Positions 1-6,000 of a stretch of 6,000 bases of DNA are shown here, piece after piece. This stretch comes from HyVt-560 sp964577195 (lineage in GTDB: Bacteria; Pseudomonadota; Gammaproteobacteria; UWMA-0217). Position 1 is the first letter of the stretch, and each line of letters begins with the position of its first letter. The notes under the pieces are model-generated. The model saw nothing but the letters and a program-made list of their open reading frames with translations. It did not search any database and was not told the DNA's origin. A program made the position numbers and the translations under genes. The stretch covers positions 1 to 6,000 of the forward strand of contig CAZNYF010000167.1 of assembly GCA_964577195.1 (NCBI GenBank), in the 5' to 3' direction.

Positions 1-340
1 TTTCATCGGCTGGGGCTGGTGGATAAACAATCAAGCACAACTTTATCAAATCGAAAGGGCACCACAAGTTGAAGCGACTTATGGCTTTACAGTGAGCACT
101 CCTCAAGTGCGAGTAAGCGACAGACGCCGGCAGGTGATTACAATACACCCAAATAAAAACGGCTTACTATACGCTGCTGGCTTTCGTGAAGATGATATTT
201 TACTGTCACATCAGATGACTGCTTTTTATAAGGCGCTATACCACCAAAATACTGACACCTTGCACTTTAATGTTCTTGATGGCGGTGACGGGCTTCCTTT
301 GAATCAACGCGAGCTACGGACCATAGCGCTACCACCATAA
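1..340 (+). CDS. C-terminal fragment of a membrane protein with a PDZ-like domain (5' end outside window)
   Basis: The reading frame is open from base 2 to the TAA at 338-340, with no need for an internal start, so this is the last 112 codons of a gene that begins left of the window. The first residues (FIGWGWWIN) are hydrophobic and tryptophan-rich, which suggests the end of a transmembrane segment. About 50 residues later comes a PDZ-like stretch: NGLLYAAGFREDDILLS matches the usual PDZ pattern in which an alanine/glycine-rich turn is followed by a G-x-x-x-D-D/G-x-I-L strand. It ends with a strand-rich tail (LHFNVLDGGDG, then RTIALPP). PDZ domains bind peptide C-termini and often sit after membrane anchors in periplasmic proteases or scaffolds. 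No catalytic part is visible here, so the full function cannot be told. A GTG at 92 could be read as a start, but the open frame upstream makes that unlikely. Confidence 0.72.
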   Translation, partial: FIGWGWWINNQAQLYQIERAPQVEATYGFTVSTPQVRVSDRRRQVITIHPNKNGLLYAAGFREDDILLSHQMTAFYKALYHQNTDTLHFNVLDGGDGLPLNQRELRTIALPP

Positions 341-458
341 GCGAACCCGTAATGACTCTAGTATAGAGGACGCTGAACGACTCACTGCTTCGCATGACAT
401 GGCCCTTCACTCTTTTGAAAACACACGTTCAGTCTTATTATATGCAGTATAATGAGCC
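341..458. other. Intergenic gap between convergent genes
   Basis: This 118-bp stretch separates the stop of the PDZ-like gene from the stop of the minus-strand GGDEF/EAL gene. Transcription from both sides ends here, so a terminator would be expected. No GC-rich stem followed by a T-run was seen on either strand. A short perfect inverted repeat (CTCTA-GTA-TAGAG, 356-368) and an AT-rich one next to the minus-strand stop are present; both are weak. Termination may be Rho-dependent. Confidence 0.6.
434..456. repeat. AT-rich inverted repeat at the convergent gene ends
   Basis: ATTATA (437-442) and TATAAT (448-453) are perfect inverted copies around a 5-base loop. In plus-strand RNA the stem extends through a G-U pair and two more pairs out to C434-G456. 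It lies 3 to 25 bases past the minus-strand stop codon. It could be a weak bidirectional terminator or an mRNA 3'-end stem, but the stem is almost all A-T and no U-tract follows, so it may be chance. Confidence 0.3.
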
Positions 459-3185
459 TTATCCGGCAAGCCTCTGCTTAGACTGTTGCAGCTCGATGCT
501 GGCAATGGGTTGCGGCTTGCCAATGGCCCAGCCCTGGGCGAAATCAACACCGATTTCATTGAGCGCGTGACGCGTCATTCTGTGCTCAACAAATTCTGCA
601 ATAGTTTTCATACCCAAAGCGTGCCCCACGTCATTGAATGCCTTTACCATTGCAAAATCCTGTGAATTAGTGAGGATGTCCTTCACAAACTGACCATCAA
701 TCTTTAAGTAATCGACAGCAAGATGGCGCAGATAAAAAAATGATGAAAGACCGCTGCCAAAGTCATCCAGCGAGAACTTGCAACCGTCCTTGTGTAATTC
801 ACTAATTAATTCCTGTGCCTTTTTCATATTCGCTACTGCTGCGGTTTCGGTAATTTCAAAACAAACGAGTTCTGGCGCAACGCCGGTTTCCCGGAATTGC
901 TGACGGATAAATGTCAGCAATTCGCTATCATAAATTGAGCAGCCTGACAGATTGATGGACAACATAGTGCTGCCCTCGTTAGCCTCCATCCATTTTAAGG
1001 TGTTGCTGATTACCCAGCGATCAATATCGGCTGCCAAATTGTAACGTTCCGCAGCCGGGAGAAATAATCCTGGCGAAATGTACTCACCATCATCGTCGAT
1101 ATAACGTAACAGCACTTCATAGTGGGGCACTATAGTAGGCGCCCGTAACGCCTCAATCGGTTGCGCAAAAAGCGTAAAACGATCATCTTCCAGTGCCTTG
1201 TGCAACCGTGACATCCAGCGCATAGAGCCTCGTAGCGCATGACTATCGTTATCGGCCTCAGGCTTGAATACATGGACAAGGTTCGAGCCCTGACTTTTGG
1301 CAAGATAGCAGGCTGTGTCAGCCTGGCTCAGTATTTCTGGAATTGATAATGTGTCTCCACTGAAACTGCAAAGACCGGTACTAATCCCCACGGAAAATAC
1401 TTTATCGTTCCATACGAAACGAAACTGCTTCACCATATCGCGAATTTTCCCGACAATACTGAGCGCATTCTCCTCATCACAACTCTGGAAAATAATAGCG
1501 AATTCATCCCCCCCCAGCCTGCCAAGCGTATCGCCGCAGCGTATGTTTTGCTGCAGCTCCTCAGTTAACTGCTGCAAAAGGATGTCACCCGCTTCGTGAC
1601 CACAGGTGTCATTAACAACCTTGAATTGATCCAGGTCCATAAAGGCCAATACATGCTGCCCCGTAACGCTACCTTGTAATACTGTGCTGAGCTGTCGTTC
1701 AAATTCATAGCGGTTGACCAATCCGGTCAACGCATCGTGGCTGGCTTCGTACGCCATTTGTCGCCGAAGCTCACGGTCCTGTGTCACATCCTGAAATATC
1801 AGTACTGCGCCGATTATTTTTTCGCCGTCATGCATCGGGGTACTGGCATATTCCAGTTCAAGTATTTCATCGTTCTCTTTATGCAAAAAAGCATGCCCTT
1901 GAAGCATTTTCCTGTTTTGCCAAAACTTGAAAGGACGAGTCAATTCCAGTGGCTCGTCGGAGGAAGGGTCGCCCGTCCTCAGGTTAAGTGTCTGAGAAAC
2001 CGGCAATCCACGCAGTGCATCGAAACTGCGACCAAATATTTCCTCCGCCTTGGGGTTCATATATTGGATCTTGCCATCAGCGTTAAAGGTAATCACACCA
2101 TTGATAATCGAAGCCAGGGTGATATCAGAAAACTCCTTTTCTTTTTTCAGCAGTAGCTCGGCTCGTGCCTTTTCTCGAGTTTGGTCCTCAAGTGACTGAA
2201 CCATTTTGTTGAAAGCTAAAATTGGCATGGCAAGCTCGCTTTGCGCCGCGCCAGTTTCAACAGGCGTGAAAACTCCCTCTATCATTTTTTGCGCTGCAAT
2301 CTGTAATTGGTTAAGTGGCCGAAATGTTCGTTTTAACCAGAAATATACCAGCACCAGCAACAAAGCCAGCGAAACAATCACTAAGCCGAGAATCATATTA
2401 CGCGTACGAGCAAGTTGTCGGCTTAGCACCGATTGATCCATTAATGCTTTCAGGCTGACTATTGGTATACCATTAATATTACTTAGTAGCGTTGTCGCAA
2501 CAAGAAAGTTAGGATCATCTGTATTGCGCCAATCCTGAGACTGATATTCGACCACATGATCCATAGTCTCAATCAGTAACGGCGCACCGAGCTGGCCCTC
2601 AAGCTCTTTAAGCTTATACACAGCATTGGATACAACCAGCGCATAGCCTTGTAGACGAAGACCGCCTATTGGCACGAGCACAGCAAAATGACTGCCATAA
2701 CTGCCATGACAAAGTGTTGACAGAGTCTTTAATCGTTCACCACCCTTGCGCACCGCCGCCGCTTGCAGTAGTGCCCCGCAACTTCCCGCACTGTCAGCTT
2801 CAGCGGCAGCTACTAGCTTGAGTGACTTATCGTAGATCACTATGTTATGCAAATCTATAATATGGGCTGTTGCAAAATATCTATTGAAAGATTGCTGTAA
2901 CCAGAGATTAAGCTTTGCCAGGTCTTTCTCCTTAAATGCCTGGCGGAAGGATTTTTCCTGTTGCAATTTAAGCGCCTGCTCTTCTTGCAAATCCAGCAAC
3001 TCCTGCATAACCTCATCTGCCCGGATCTTCAATATCGATTGAAAGCTCTCCAACTGATGCTGGTTAGCCTGGCGCTGATAGATAGCCGTAGTGATAAGCG
3101 CGGCCACTACCGTAACCACGCCGACCGCCATGATTACCATTAGCACTTGCAGCCGAAGGCTTGACTTGTTGATGGCTGTCTTCAT
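459..3185 (-). CDS. Membrane-bound sensor with HAMP, PAS, GGDEF and EAL domains (c-di-GMP synthesis and breakdown)
   Basis: This 908-residue inner-membrane receptor probably controls cyclic-di-GMP. TM1 (about 13-35) and TM2 (about 264-284) bracket a periplasmic region of about 228 residues that I cannot assign to a named family; it is predicted helical near the membrane and holds C136 and C159. A HAMP-like linker (about 285-337) and short coiled coil lead to a PAS domain (about 351-470) ending in the usual IFQDVT. The GGDEF domain (about 475-640) starts with SHDALTGLVNR, has an intact GGDEF at 558-562, metal-site D517, and an inhibitory I-site RCGD at 549-552. The EAL domain (about 655-900) reads EVL (690-692) in place of EAL, but keeps N745, E777, D807/D808, K828, E864 and Q884, and loop DDFGSG. 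Both diguanylate cyclase and phosphodiesterase activity are thus possible; which dominates cannot be read from sequence. The ATG at 3185 is 6 bp after the rhodanese stop with only a weak GAG-type ribosome site, so translational coupling is likely. A later Met would shorten the charged n-region before TM1. Confidence 0.95.
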   Translation of the reverse strand: MKTAINKSSLRLQVLMVIMAVGVVTVVAALITTAIYQRQANQHQLESFQSILKIRADEVMQELLDLQEEQALKLQQEKSFRQAFKEKDLAKLNLWLQQSFNRYFATAHIIDLHNIVIYDKSLKLVAAAEADSAGSCGALLQAAAVRKGGERLKTLSTLCHGSYGSHFAVLVPIGGLRLQGYALVVSNAVYKLKELEGQLGAPLLIETMDHVVEYQSQDWRNTDDPNFLVATTLLSNINGIPIVSLKALMDQSVLSRQLARTRNMILGLVIVSLALLLVLVYFWLKRTFRPLNQLQIAAQKMIEGVFTPVETGAAQSELAMPILAFNKMVQSLEDQTREKARAELLLKKEKEFSDITLASIINGVITFNADGKIQYMNPKAEEIFGRSFDALRGLPVSQTLNLRTGDPSSDEPLELTRPFKFWQNRKMLQGHAFLHKENDEILELEYASTPMHDGEKIIGAVLIFQDVTQDRELRRQMAYEASHDALTGLVNRYEFERQLSTVLQGSVTGQHVLAFMDLDQFKVVNDTCGHEAGDILLQQLTEELQQNIRCGDTLGRLGGDEFAIIFQSCDEENALSIVGKIRDMVKQFRFVWNDKVFSVGISTGLCSFSGDTLSIPEILSQADTACYLAKSQGSNLVHVFKPEADNDSHALRGSMRWMSRLHKALEDDRFTLFAQPIEALRAPTIVPHYEVLLRYIDDDGEYISPGLFLPAAERYNLAADIDRWVISNTLKWMEANEGSTMLSINLSGCSIYDSELLTFIRQQFRETGVAPELVCFEITETAAVANMKKAQELISELHKDGCKFSLDDFGSGLSSFFYLRHLAVDYLKIDGQFVKDILTNSQDFAMVKAFNDVGHALGMKTIAEFVEHRMTRHALNEIGVDFAQGWAIGKPQPIASIELQQSKQRLAG

Positions 3186-3191
3186 AGCACG

Positions 3192-3635
3192 CTACTCAAT
3201 AACTAATGGGTAGCCTTTAAGCGTCCATTCCTCGATGCCTCCTTTGAACCACCACAGTCGCGTGTAACCACAGGACAATGCTACTTCAATACCACTAACA
3301 CTGCGCCCGCAATCAACACCATTGCAGTAGAAAGCAGTCGGCGTCATATGGCTCGGCACTATTTTTGCCAGCGCCTCACAACTTGTCTCTTTGCCTAGCA
3401 GTGAAATTGATCCTTCCATATAACCGTTTTTACGGTCATCGCCAATACGTGAGTCAATAATGACCAGACTTTCGAATTCATTAGCCAGAGCGATAAGTGC
3501 TTCGGCATCTATGGTTGTAGCACCTGGGATATGATCAGGAGTTTTGATAGCTGATTTGCCCGCATGGACTGGCAAAAATAGGCACATCACGAGCATTCCA
3601 ACTATAAAATATCTTGTGCGGATAATGAGTTCCAC
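3192..3635 (-). CDS. Exported single-domain rhodanese-like protein
   Basis: The 147-residue product starts with a signal peptide: basic n-region (IIRTR), hydrophobic core at about 9-22, and a likely signal peptidase I site VHA-GK after residue 25. The mature part is one rhodanese domain: VIIDSR (58-63), GYMEGSI (71-77) in place of the usual GHIPGAI, the active-site loop opening at FYC (C104) and running CNGVDCGRS to R111, and WFKGGIEEW (129-137), the usual C-terminal signature. C104 is the expected persulfide-carrying cysteine; C109 in the same loop is an extra thiol, and C86 and C122 are others. Rhodaneses move sulfane sulfur or act as binding modules; the substrate here is unknown. Translation starts at GTG, chosen because a strong AGGGAGG lies 7 bases upstream; an internal ATG at residue 14 would cut into the signal peptide. 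It is the first gene of an operon with the downstream GGDEF/EAL receptor, suggesting a shared periplasmic or sulfur/redox signal (inference). Confidence 0.9.
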   Translation of the reverse strand: MELIIRTRYFIVGMLVMCLFLPVHAGKSAIKTPDHIPGATTIDAEALIALANEFESLVIIDSRIGDDRKNGYMEGSISLLGKETSCEALAKIVPSHMTPTAFYCNGVDCGRSVSGIEVALSCGYTRLWWFKGGIEEWTLKGYPLVIE

Positions 3636-3642
3636 TAAACAG

Positions 3643-3649
3643 CCTCCCT
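3643..3649 (-). promoter_or_regulatory. Shine-Dalgarno site of the rhodanese gene
   Basis: On the minus strand this reads AGGGAGG, a near-perfect anti-16S match, 7 bases ahead of a GTG. It fixes the start of the rhodanese gene at that GTG instead of the internal ATG codon 14. Confidence 0.8.
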
Positions 3650-4019
3650 GTTAACCTATAGGAATAACCATCGGCCTTGGCAAGTAAAATATTAGGGGAA
3701 ACGTACCCCAACTCTCGACTATCTCTCAAAATAAGCGCTGACTTAGATACTTTGATCTGAACAATTGGGTCCACCAGCATTGATCAAGCCCCTGCCGATT
3801 AGTATTTGCCAAAAAATTATTGCCCTACAGCGTGTCAGGATATAGCGTTTTGCCGGAACCGGTCCCGACTTCCTCTGGGTTGAAAGACCTTGCAAAGCTG
3901 GCCCGAATAATGTCAACCCGCCGTAAAGATCGTTAATCACCCGGTTTGCTGGGTAGCGGTCGCCAAACAATGTGAACTCTCGTACACTTGTCCAGCCAAA
4001 CCTTCTCACTGAATACTCT
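3650..4019. other. Divergent intergenic region between the two operons
   Basis: About 370 bases separate the ribosome sites of the leftward rhodanese operon and the rightward propeller/sohB pair, so promoters for both should lie here. No strong sigma-70 pair was found. Candidates are a minus-strand TAATAT (3689-3694) without a good -35, and a plus-strand TTGTCC (3988-3993) with AATACT (4012-4017) at 18-bp spacing; the latter would start transcription almost on the ribosome site, so it is doubtful. A small hairpin, GGGG (3695-3698) with CCCC (3706-3709) around 7 bases, is followed on the minus strand by an A/T-rich stretch and could be a weak attenuator. An 88-codon minus-strand frame (3743-4009) is open but has no ribosome site and no recognisable domain. 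I see no RNA gene or mobile element. Confidence 0.5.
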
Positions 4020-4024
4020 AGGAG
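4020..4024 (+). promoter_or_regulatory. Shine-Dalgarno site of the beta-propeller gene
   Basis: AGGAG lies 11 bases ahead of the ATG at 4036, a slightly long but workable spacing. It supports that ATG over an upstream in-frame TTG at 3988, which would put 16 extra residues in front of a clean signal peptide. Confidence 0.6.
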
Positions 4025-4035
4025 TAGTTTTATTA

Positions 4036-5106
4036 ATGTTTCGATATCCTTTTTTACTCATCTTTTCGCTCGCACTTTGTACTGCATGCTTTGCTGGTAA
4101 TAACGAAACCGCTCCGGCCCAGCCGGTATTAACAGATCCGCGCGAAACACATTTGGCCAATGTCAGGCAATTAACCTTCGGTGGTCAAAATGCGGAAGCC
4201 TATTTTTCATTCGATGACAGTAAACTGGTCTTTCAATCCACACCGCGCGCTGCAGAAAAACAATGCGATCAAATTTATGTCATGAACGTCGATGGCAGCA
4301 ATAAACAGTTGTTGAGCACCGGCAATGGTGTTACCACTTGCTCGTTCTTTTACCCTGATGGCGAACACTTTCTCTATGCATCCACCCACGATGGCAAAAC
4401 TGATTGTCCTCCTCCTGCTGATTTCAGCGAAGGCTACACCTGGCGTTTAGAAAAAGAATATGACATCTACAAAGCTGACCTTAATGGCAACGTTGTCGCC
4501 AAACTCACTAACGAACCCGGCTACGATGCCGAGGCCGTTATCTCTCCTATCGGCGACAAAATAGTATTTACCAGTGTGCGCAGCGGCGATTTAGAACTGT
4601 GGACCATGGATCTCGATGGTAGCAACTTAAATCAAATTACCAATACACCTGGTTATGACGGCGGCGCGTTCTTCTCACCCGATGGCAAAAAAATTGTGTG
4701 GCGCGCCAGCCGCTTCGACAATGACGCGGAAGGCTTGGCTGAGTATCGGCATTTATTAGATAGAGGATTAATCCGCCCTTCATCGCTCGATCTATACATT
4801 ATGGATGTCGACGGCTCGAATAAACAACAGATCACCGACTTTGGCAAGGCAAGCTTTGGCCCTTATTTTCATCCTTCAGGTGAAAAAATAATATTTTCCT
4901 CTAATCTCGATGATCCAAAAGGTCGCGAGTTTGATTTATATCTCATTGACATTGATGGCAGCAATCTGGAGCGCATTACCTACACCGGTGATTTTGACGG
5001 ATTCCCAATGTTTTCACATGATGGTAAAAAGCTTGTTTGGGGTTCAAACCGCCATAACGAGAAGCCACGCGAAACCAATGTCTTTATCGCCGACTGGATA
5101 GAATAA
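4036..5106 (+). CDS. Exported TolB-like/PD40 six-repeat beta-propeller protein
   Basis: The 356-residue product begins with a signal peptide (MFRYPFLLIFSLALCTACFA). Cleavage may occur after FA-20 by signal peptidase I; alternatively C18 (CTAC) could be an imperfect lipobox, making it a lipoprotein. The rest is a chain of PD40 (WD40-like) repeats. The strand motif P/H-D-G-K-K-I-V-W recurs at about 59, 107, 171, 215, 280 and 328, giving six blades as in the TolB propeller. Blades are joined by a recurring D-x-D-G-S-N turn (85, 192, 257 and 305, with a DLNGN variant at 148). No protease triad or other catalytic motif is visible, so it is not a full prolyl oligopeptidase-type enzyme; a binding or scaffolding role in the periplasm is the likely reading. 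It is distinct from TolB itself, which has an extra N-terminal domain and sits with pal. Its stop is 13 bp from sohB, so the two are probably co-transcribed. Confidence 0.88.
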   Translation: MFRYPFLLIFSLALCTACFAGNNETAPAQPVLTDPRETHLANVRQLTFGGQNAEAYFSFDDSKLVFQSTPRAAEKQCDQIYVMNVDGSNKQLLSTGNGVTTCSFFYPDGEHFLYASTHDGKTDCPPPADFSEGYTWRLEKEYDIYKADLNGNVVAKLTNEPGYDAEAVISPIGDKIVFTSVRSGDLELWTMDLDGSNLNQITNTPGYDGGAFFSPDGKKIVWRASRFDNDAEGLAEYRHLLDRGLIRPSSLDLYIMDVDGSNKQQITDFGKASFGPYFHPSGEKIIFSSNLDDPKGREFDLYLIDIDGSNLERITYTGDFDGFPMFSHDGKKLVWGSNRHNEKPRETNVFIADWIE

Positions 5107-5119
5107 ACTGGGAATTATA

Positions 5120-6000
5120 ATGATTGAAGCACTAATTGAATACGGACTTTTCTTTGCAAAAACGGCGACTTTGTTAATCGCTCTGGTTATTGCATTGAGT
5201 ATTATTTTTTCTCTCAGTCGTCGCGATAAAACCGCAGAACGTCTGGTTATCAAAAATATTAATCAAAAATACGACACCATGCGCCAACTATTGGAGCATG
5301 AAGTGTTGGATAAAAAATTACTTAAAAAGACAAACAAAAAACATAAAAAAGAAAACAAGGCAAAGAAAAAAGAAGACTCTGAAAAAATCAAACAGCGTCT
5401 CTTTGTGTTAAATTTTAAGGGTGATATTCGTGCTACAGCGGTGGCGTCACTGCGCGAGGAAATCACTGCATTGCTCACCGTTGCTAACAAAGAAGATGAA
5501 GTGCTGCTGTGCTTGGAAAACTCCGGTGGCACTGTGCATGAACATGGCTTGGCAGCCTCACAATTATTGCGTATTCGTCAACGTGAGATACCGCTGGTTA
5601 TCGCGGTAGATAAGGTGGCCGCAAGTGGTGGTTATCTTATGGCTTGCACTGCAAACAAAATTATTGCAGCACCGTTTGCTATTATTGGCTCCATCGGAGT
5701 GCTTGCACAAATACCTAATTTTCATCGTGTATTAGAAAAACACGGCGTCGATTTTGAACAAATTACCGCAGGAAAGTATAAACGTACGATAACCATGTTC
5801 GGTAAAAACACCGACGAAGATCGCGCAAAACTAAAACAAGACTTAGAAGAAATTCATGATTTGTTTAAATCAAGCATTACTGAGTACCGTAAAGAACTGG
5901 ATATAGAGCAAGTCGCGACAGGTGAGCATTGGTATGGCCAAAAAGCATTAGAACTTAAACTGGTCGATGAACTCATGACTAGCGACGATTACTTGCTAGA
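5120..6000 (+). CDS. sohB: SohB-type inner-membrane serine protease of the signal peptide peptidase (S49) family, 3' end outside window
   Basis: The first 293 codons are in the window and the frame is still open at the edge; the family is about 350 residues, so only the tail is missing. One N-terminal membrane segment (about 12-31) is followed by a short basic motif (SRRDK) and a strongly lysine-rich linker (65-91, 14 of 27 residues are Lys). The S49 protease domain begins near RLFVLNFKGDI (93-103). The family signatures are NSGGTVHEHG (134-143), the nucleophile loop KVAASGGY with S169, IIGSIGV (188-194), and TAGKYKRT with the presumed general-base Lys at 221. GEHWYGQKAL and LVDEL (281-285) match the SohB C-terminal region. 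SohB is a membrane-anchored S49 relative of SppA; in Escherichia coli it was found as a multicopy suppressor of loss of the HtrA/DegP protease. Its natural substrates are poorly known. The ATG is preceded by GGGAA at 5-base spacing. It follows the propeller gene closely. Confidence 0.95.
   Translation, partial: MIEALIEYGLFFAKTATLLIALVIALSIIFSLSRRDKTAERLVIKNINQKYDTMRQLLEHEVLDKKLLKKTNKKHKKENKAKKKEDSEKIKQRLFVLNFKGDIRATAVASLREEITALLTVANKEDEVLLCLENSGGTVHEHGLAASQLLRIRQREIPLVIAVDKVAASGGYLMACTANKIIAAPFAIIGSIGVLAQIPNFHRVLEKHGVDFEQITAGKYKRTITMFGKNTDEDRAKLKQDLEEIHDLFKSSITEYRKELDIEQVATGEHWYGQKALELKLVDELMTSDDYLL

Noticed and set aside
356..368. CTCTA-GTA-TAGAG as a terminator for the PDZ-like gene
   Set aside because: A five-pair stem with a three-base loop and no following T-run is too weak to call.
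1737..2156. Open 139-codon plus-strand frame inside the GGDEF/EAL gene
   Set aside because: It lies wholly antisense to well-supported PAS and GGDEF coding sequence and its translation has no domain-like features.
3835..3890. Minus-strand reading EEVGTGSGKT, which looks like a nucleotide-binding P-loop
   Set aside because: The spacing does not fit G-x4-G-K-T (a valine stands where the first glycine should be), a stop follows nine residues after the T, and an upstream stop leaves only about 36 codons without a start.
3743..4009. Open 88-codon frame on the minus strand in the divergent gap
   Set aside because: It has a GTG start without a ribosome site, no recognisable domain, and an arginine-rich composition typical of chance frames. 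It is kept only as a possible relic in the gap entry.
3988..4035. Upstream TTG start for the beta-propeller protein
   Set aside because: The extra 16 residues would precede a complete signal peptide, and AGGAG at 4020-4024 serves the ATG at 4036.

Overview
The window looks like chromosomal DNA of a Gammaproteobacterium of moderate GC content, probably free-living or aquatic. The reasons are a SohB-type inner-membrane protease, a large membrane-bound GGDEF/EAL protein, and dense gene packing with Shine-Dalgarno starts. There is no insertion sequence, phage gene, tRNA, rRNA or CRISPR array. The lineage cannot be fixed more closely from this sequence alone.

Layout: (1) At the left edge is the 3' end of a plus-strand gene. 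Its product ends in a PDZ-like domain just after a probable membrane segment. (2) It converges, across a 118-bp gap, on a two-gene minus-strand operon. The operon reads from about 3635 down to 459: a small exported rhodanese-like protein, then, 6 bp later, a 908-residue membrane receptor with periplasmic sensor, HAMP, PAS, GGDEF and EAL parts. Both c-di-GMP domains keep their key residues. (3) A 400-bp gap separates the divergent rhodanese gene and the rightward pair, and no convincing gene was found in it. (4) The rightward pair is an exported six-repeat TolB/PD40-type beta-propeller protein and, 13 bp downstream, sohB, which runs off the right edge.

How the genes may work together: the rhodanese and the receptor are probably co-transcribed and both have parts in the periplasm. 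A sulfur- or redox-related periplasmic state could therefore feed into c-di-GMP turnover; this is inference. The propeller protein and SohB are also probably co-transcribed. A propeller next to a membrane protease could be an adaptor or quality-control partner, again by inference. The window is mainly ordinary housekeeping and signalling DNA. The two operon pairings are the parts most worth following up.
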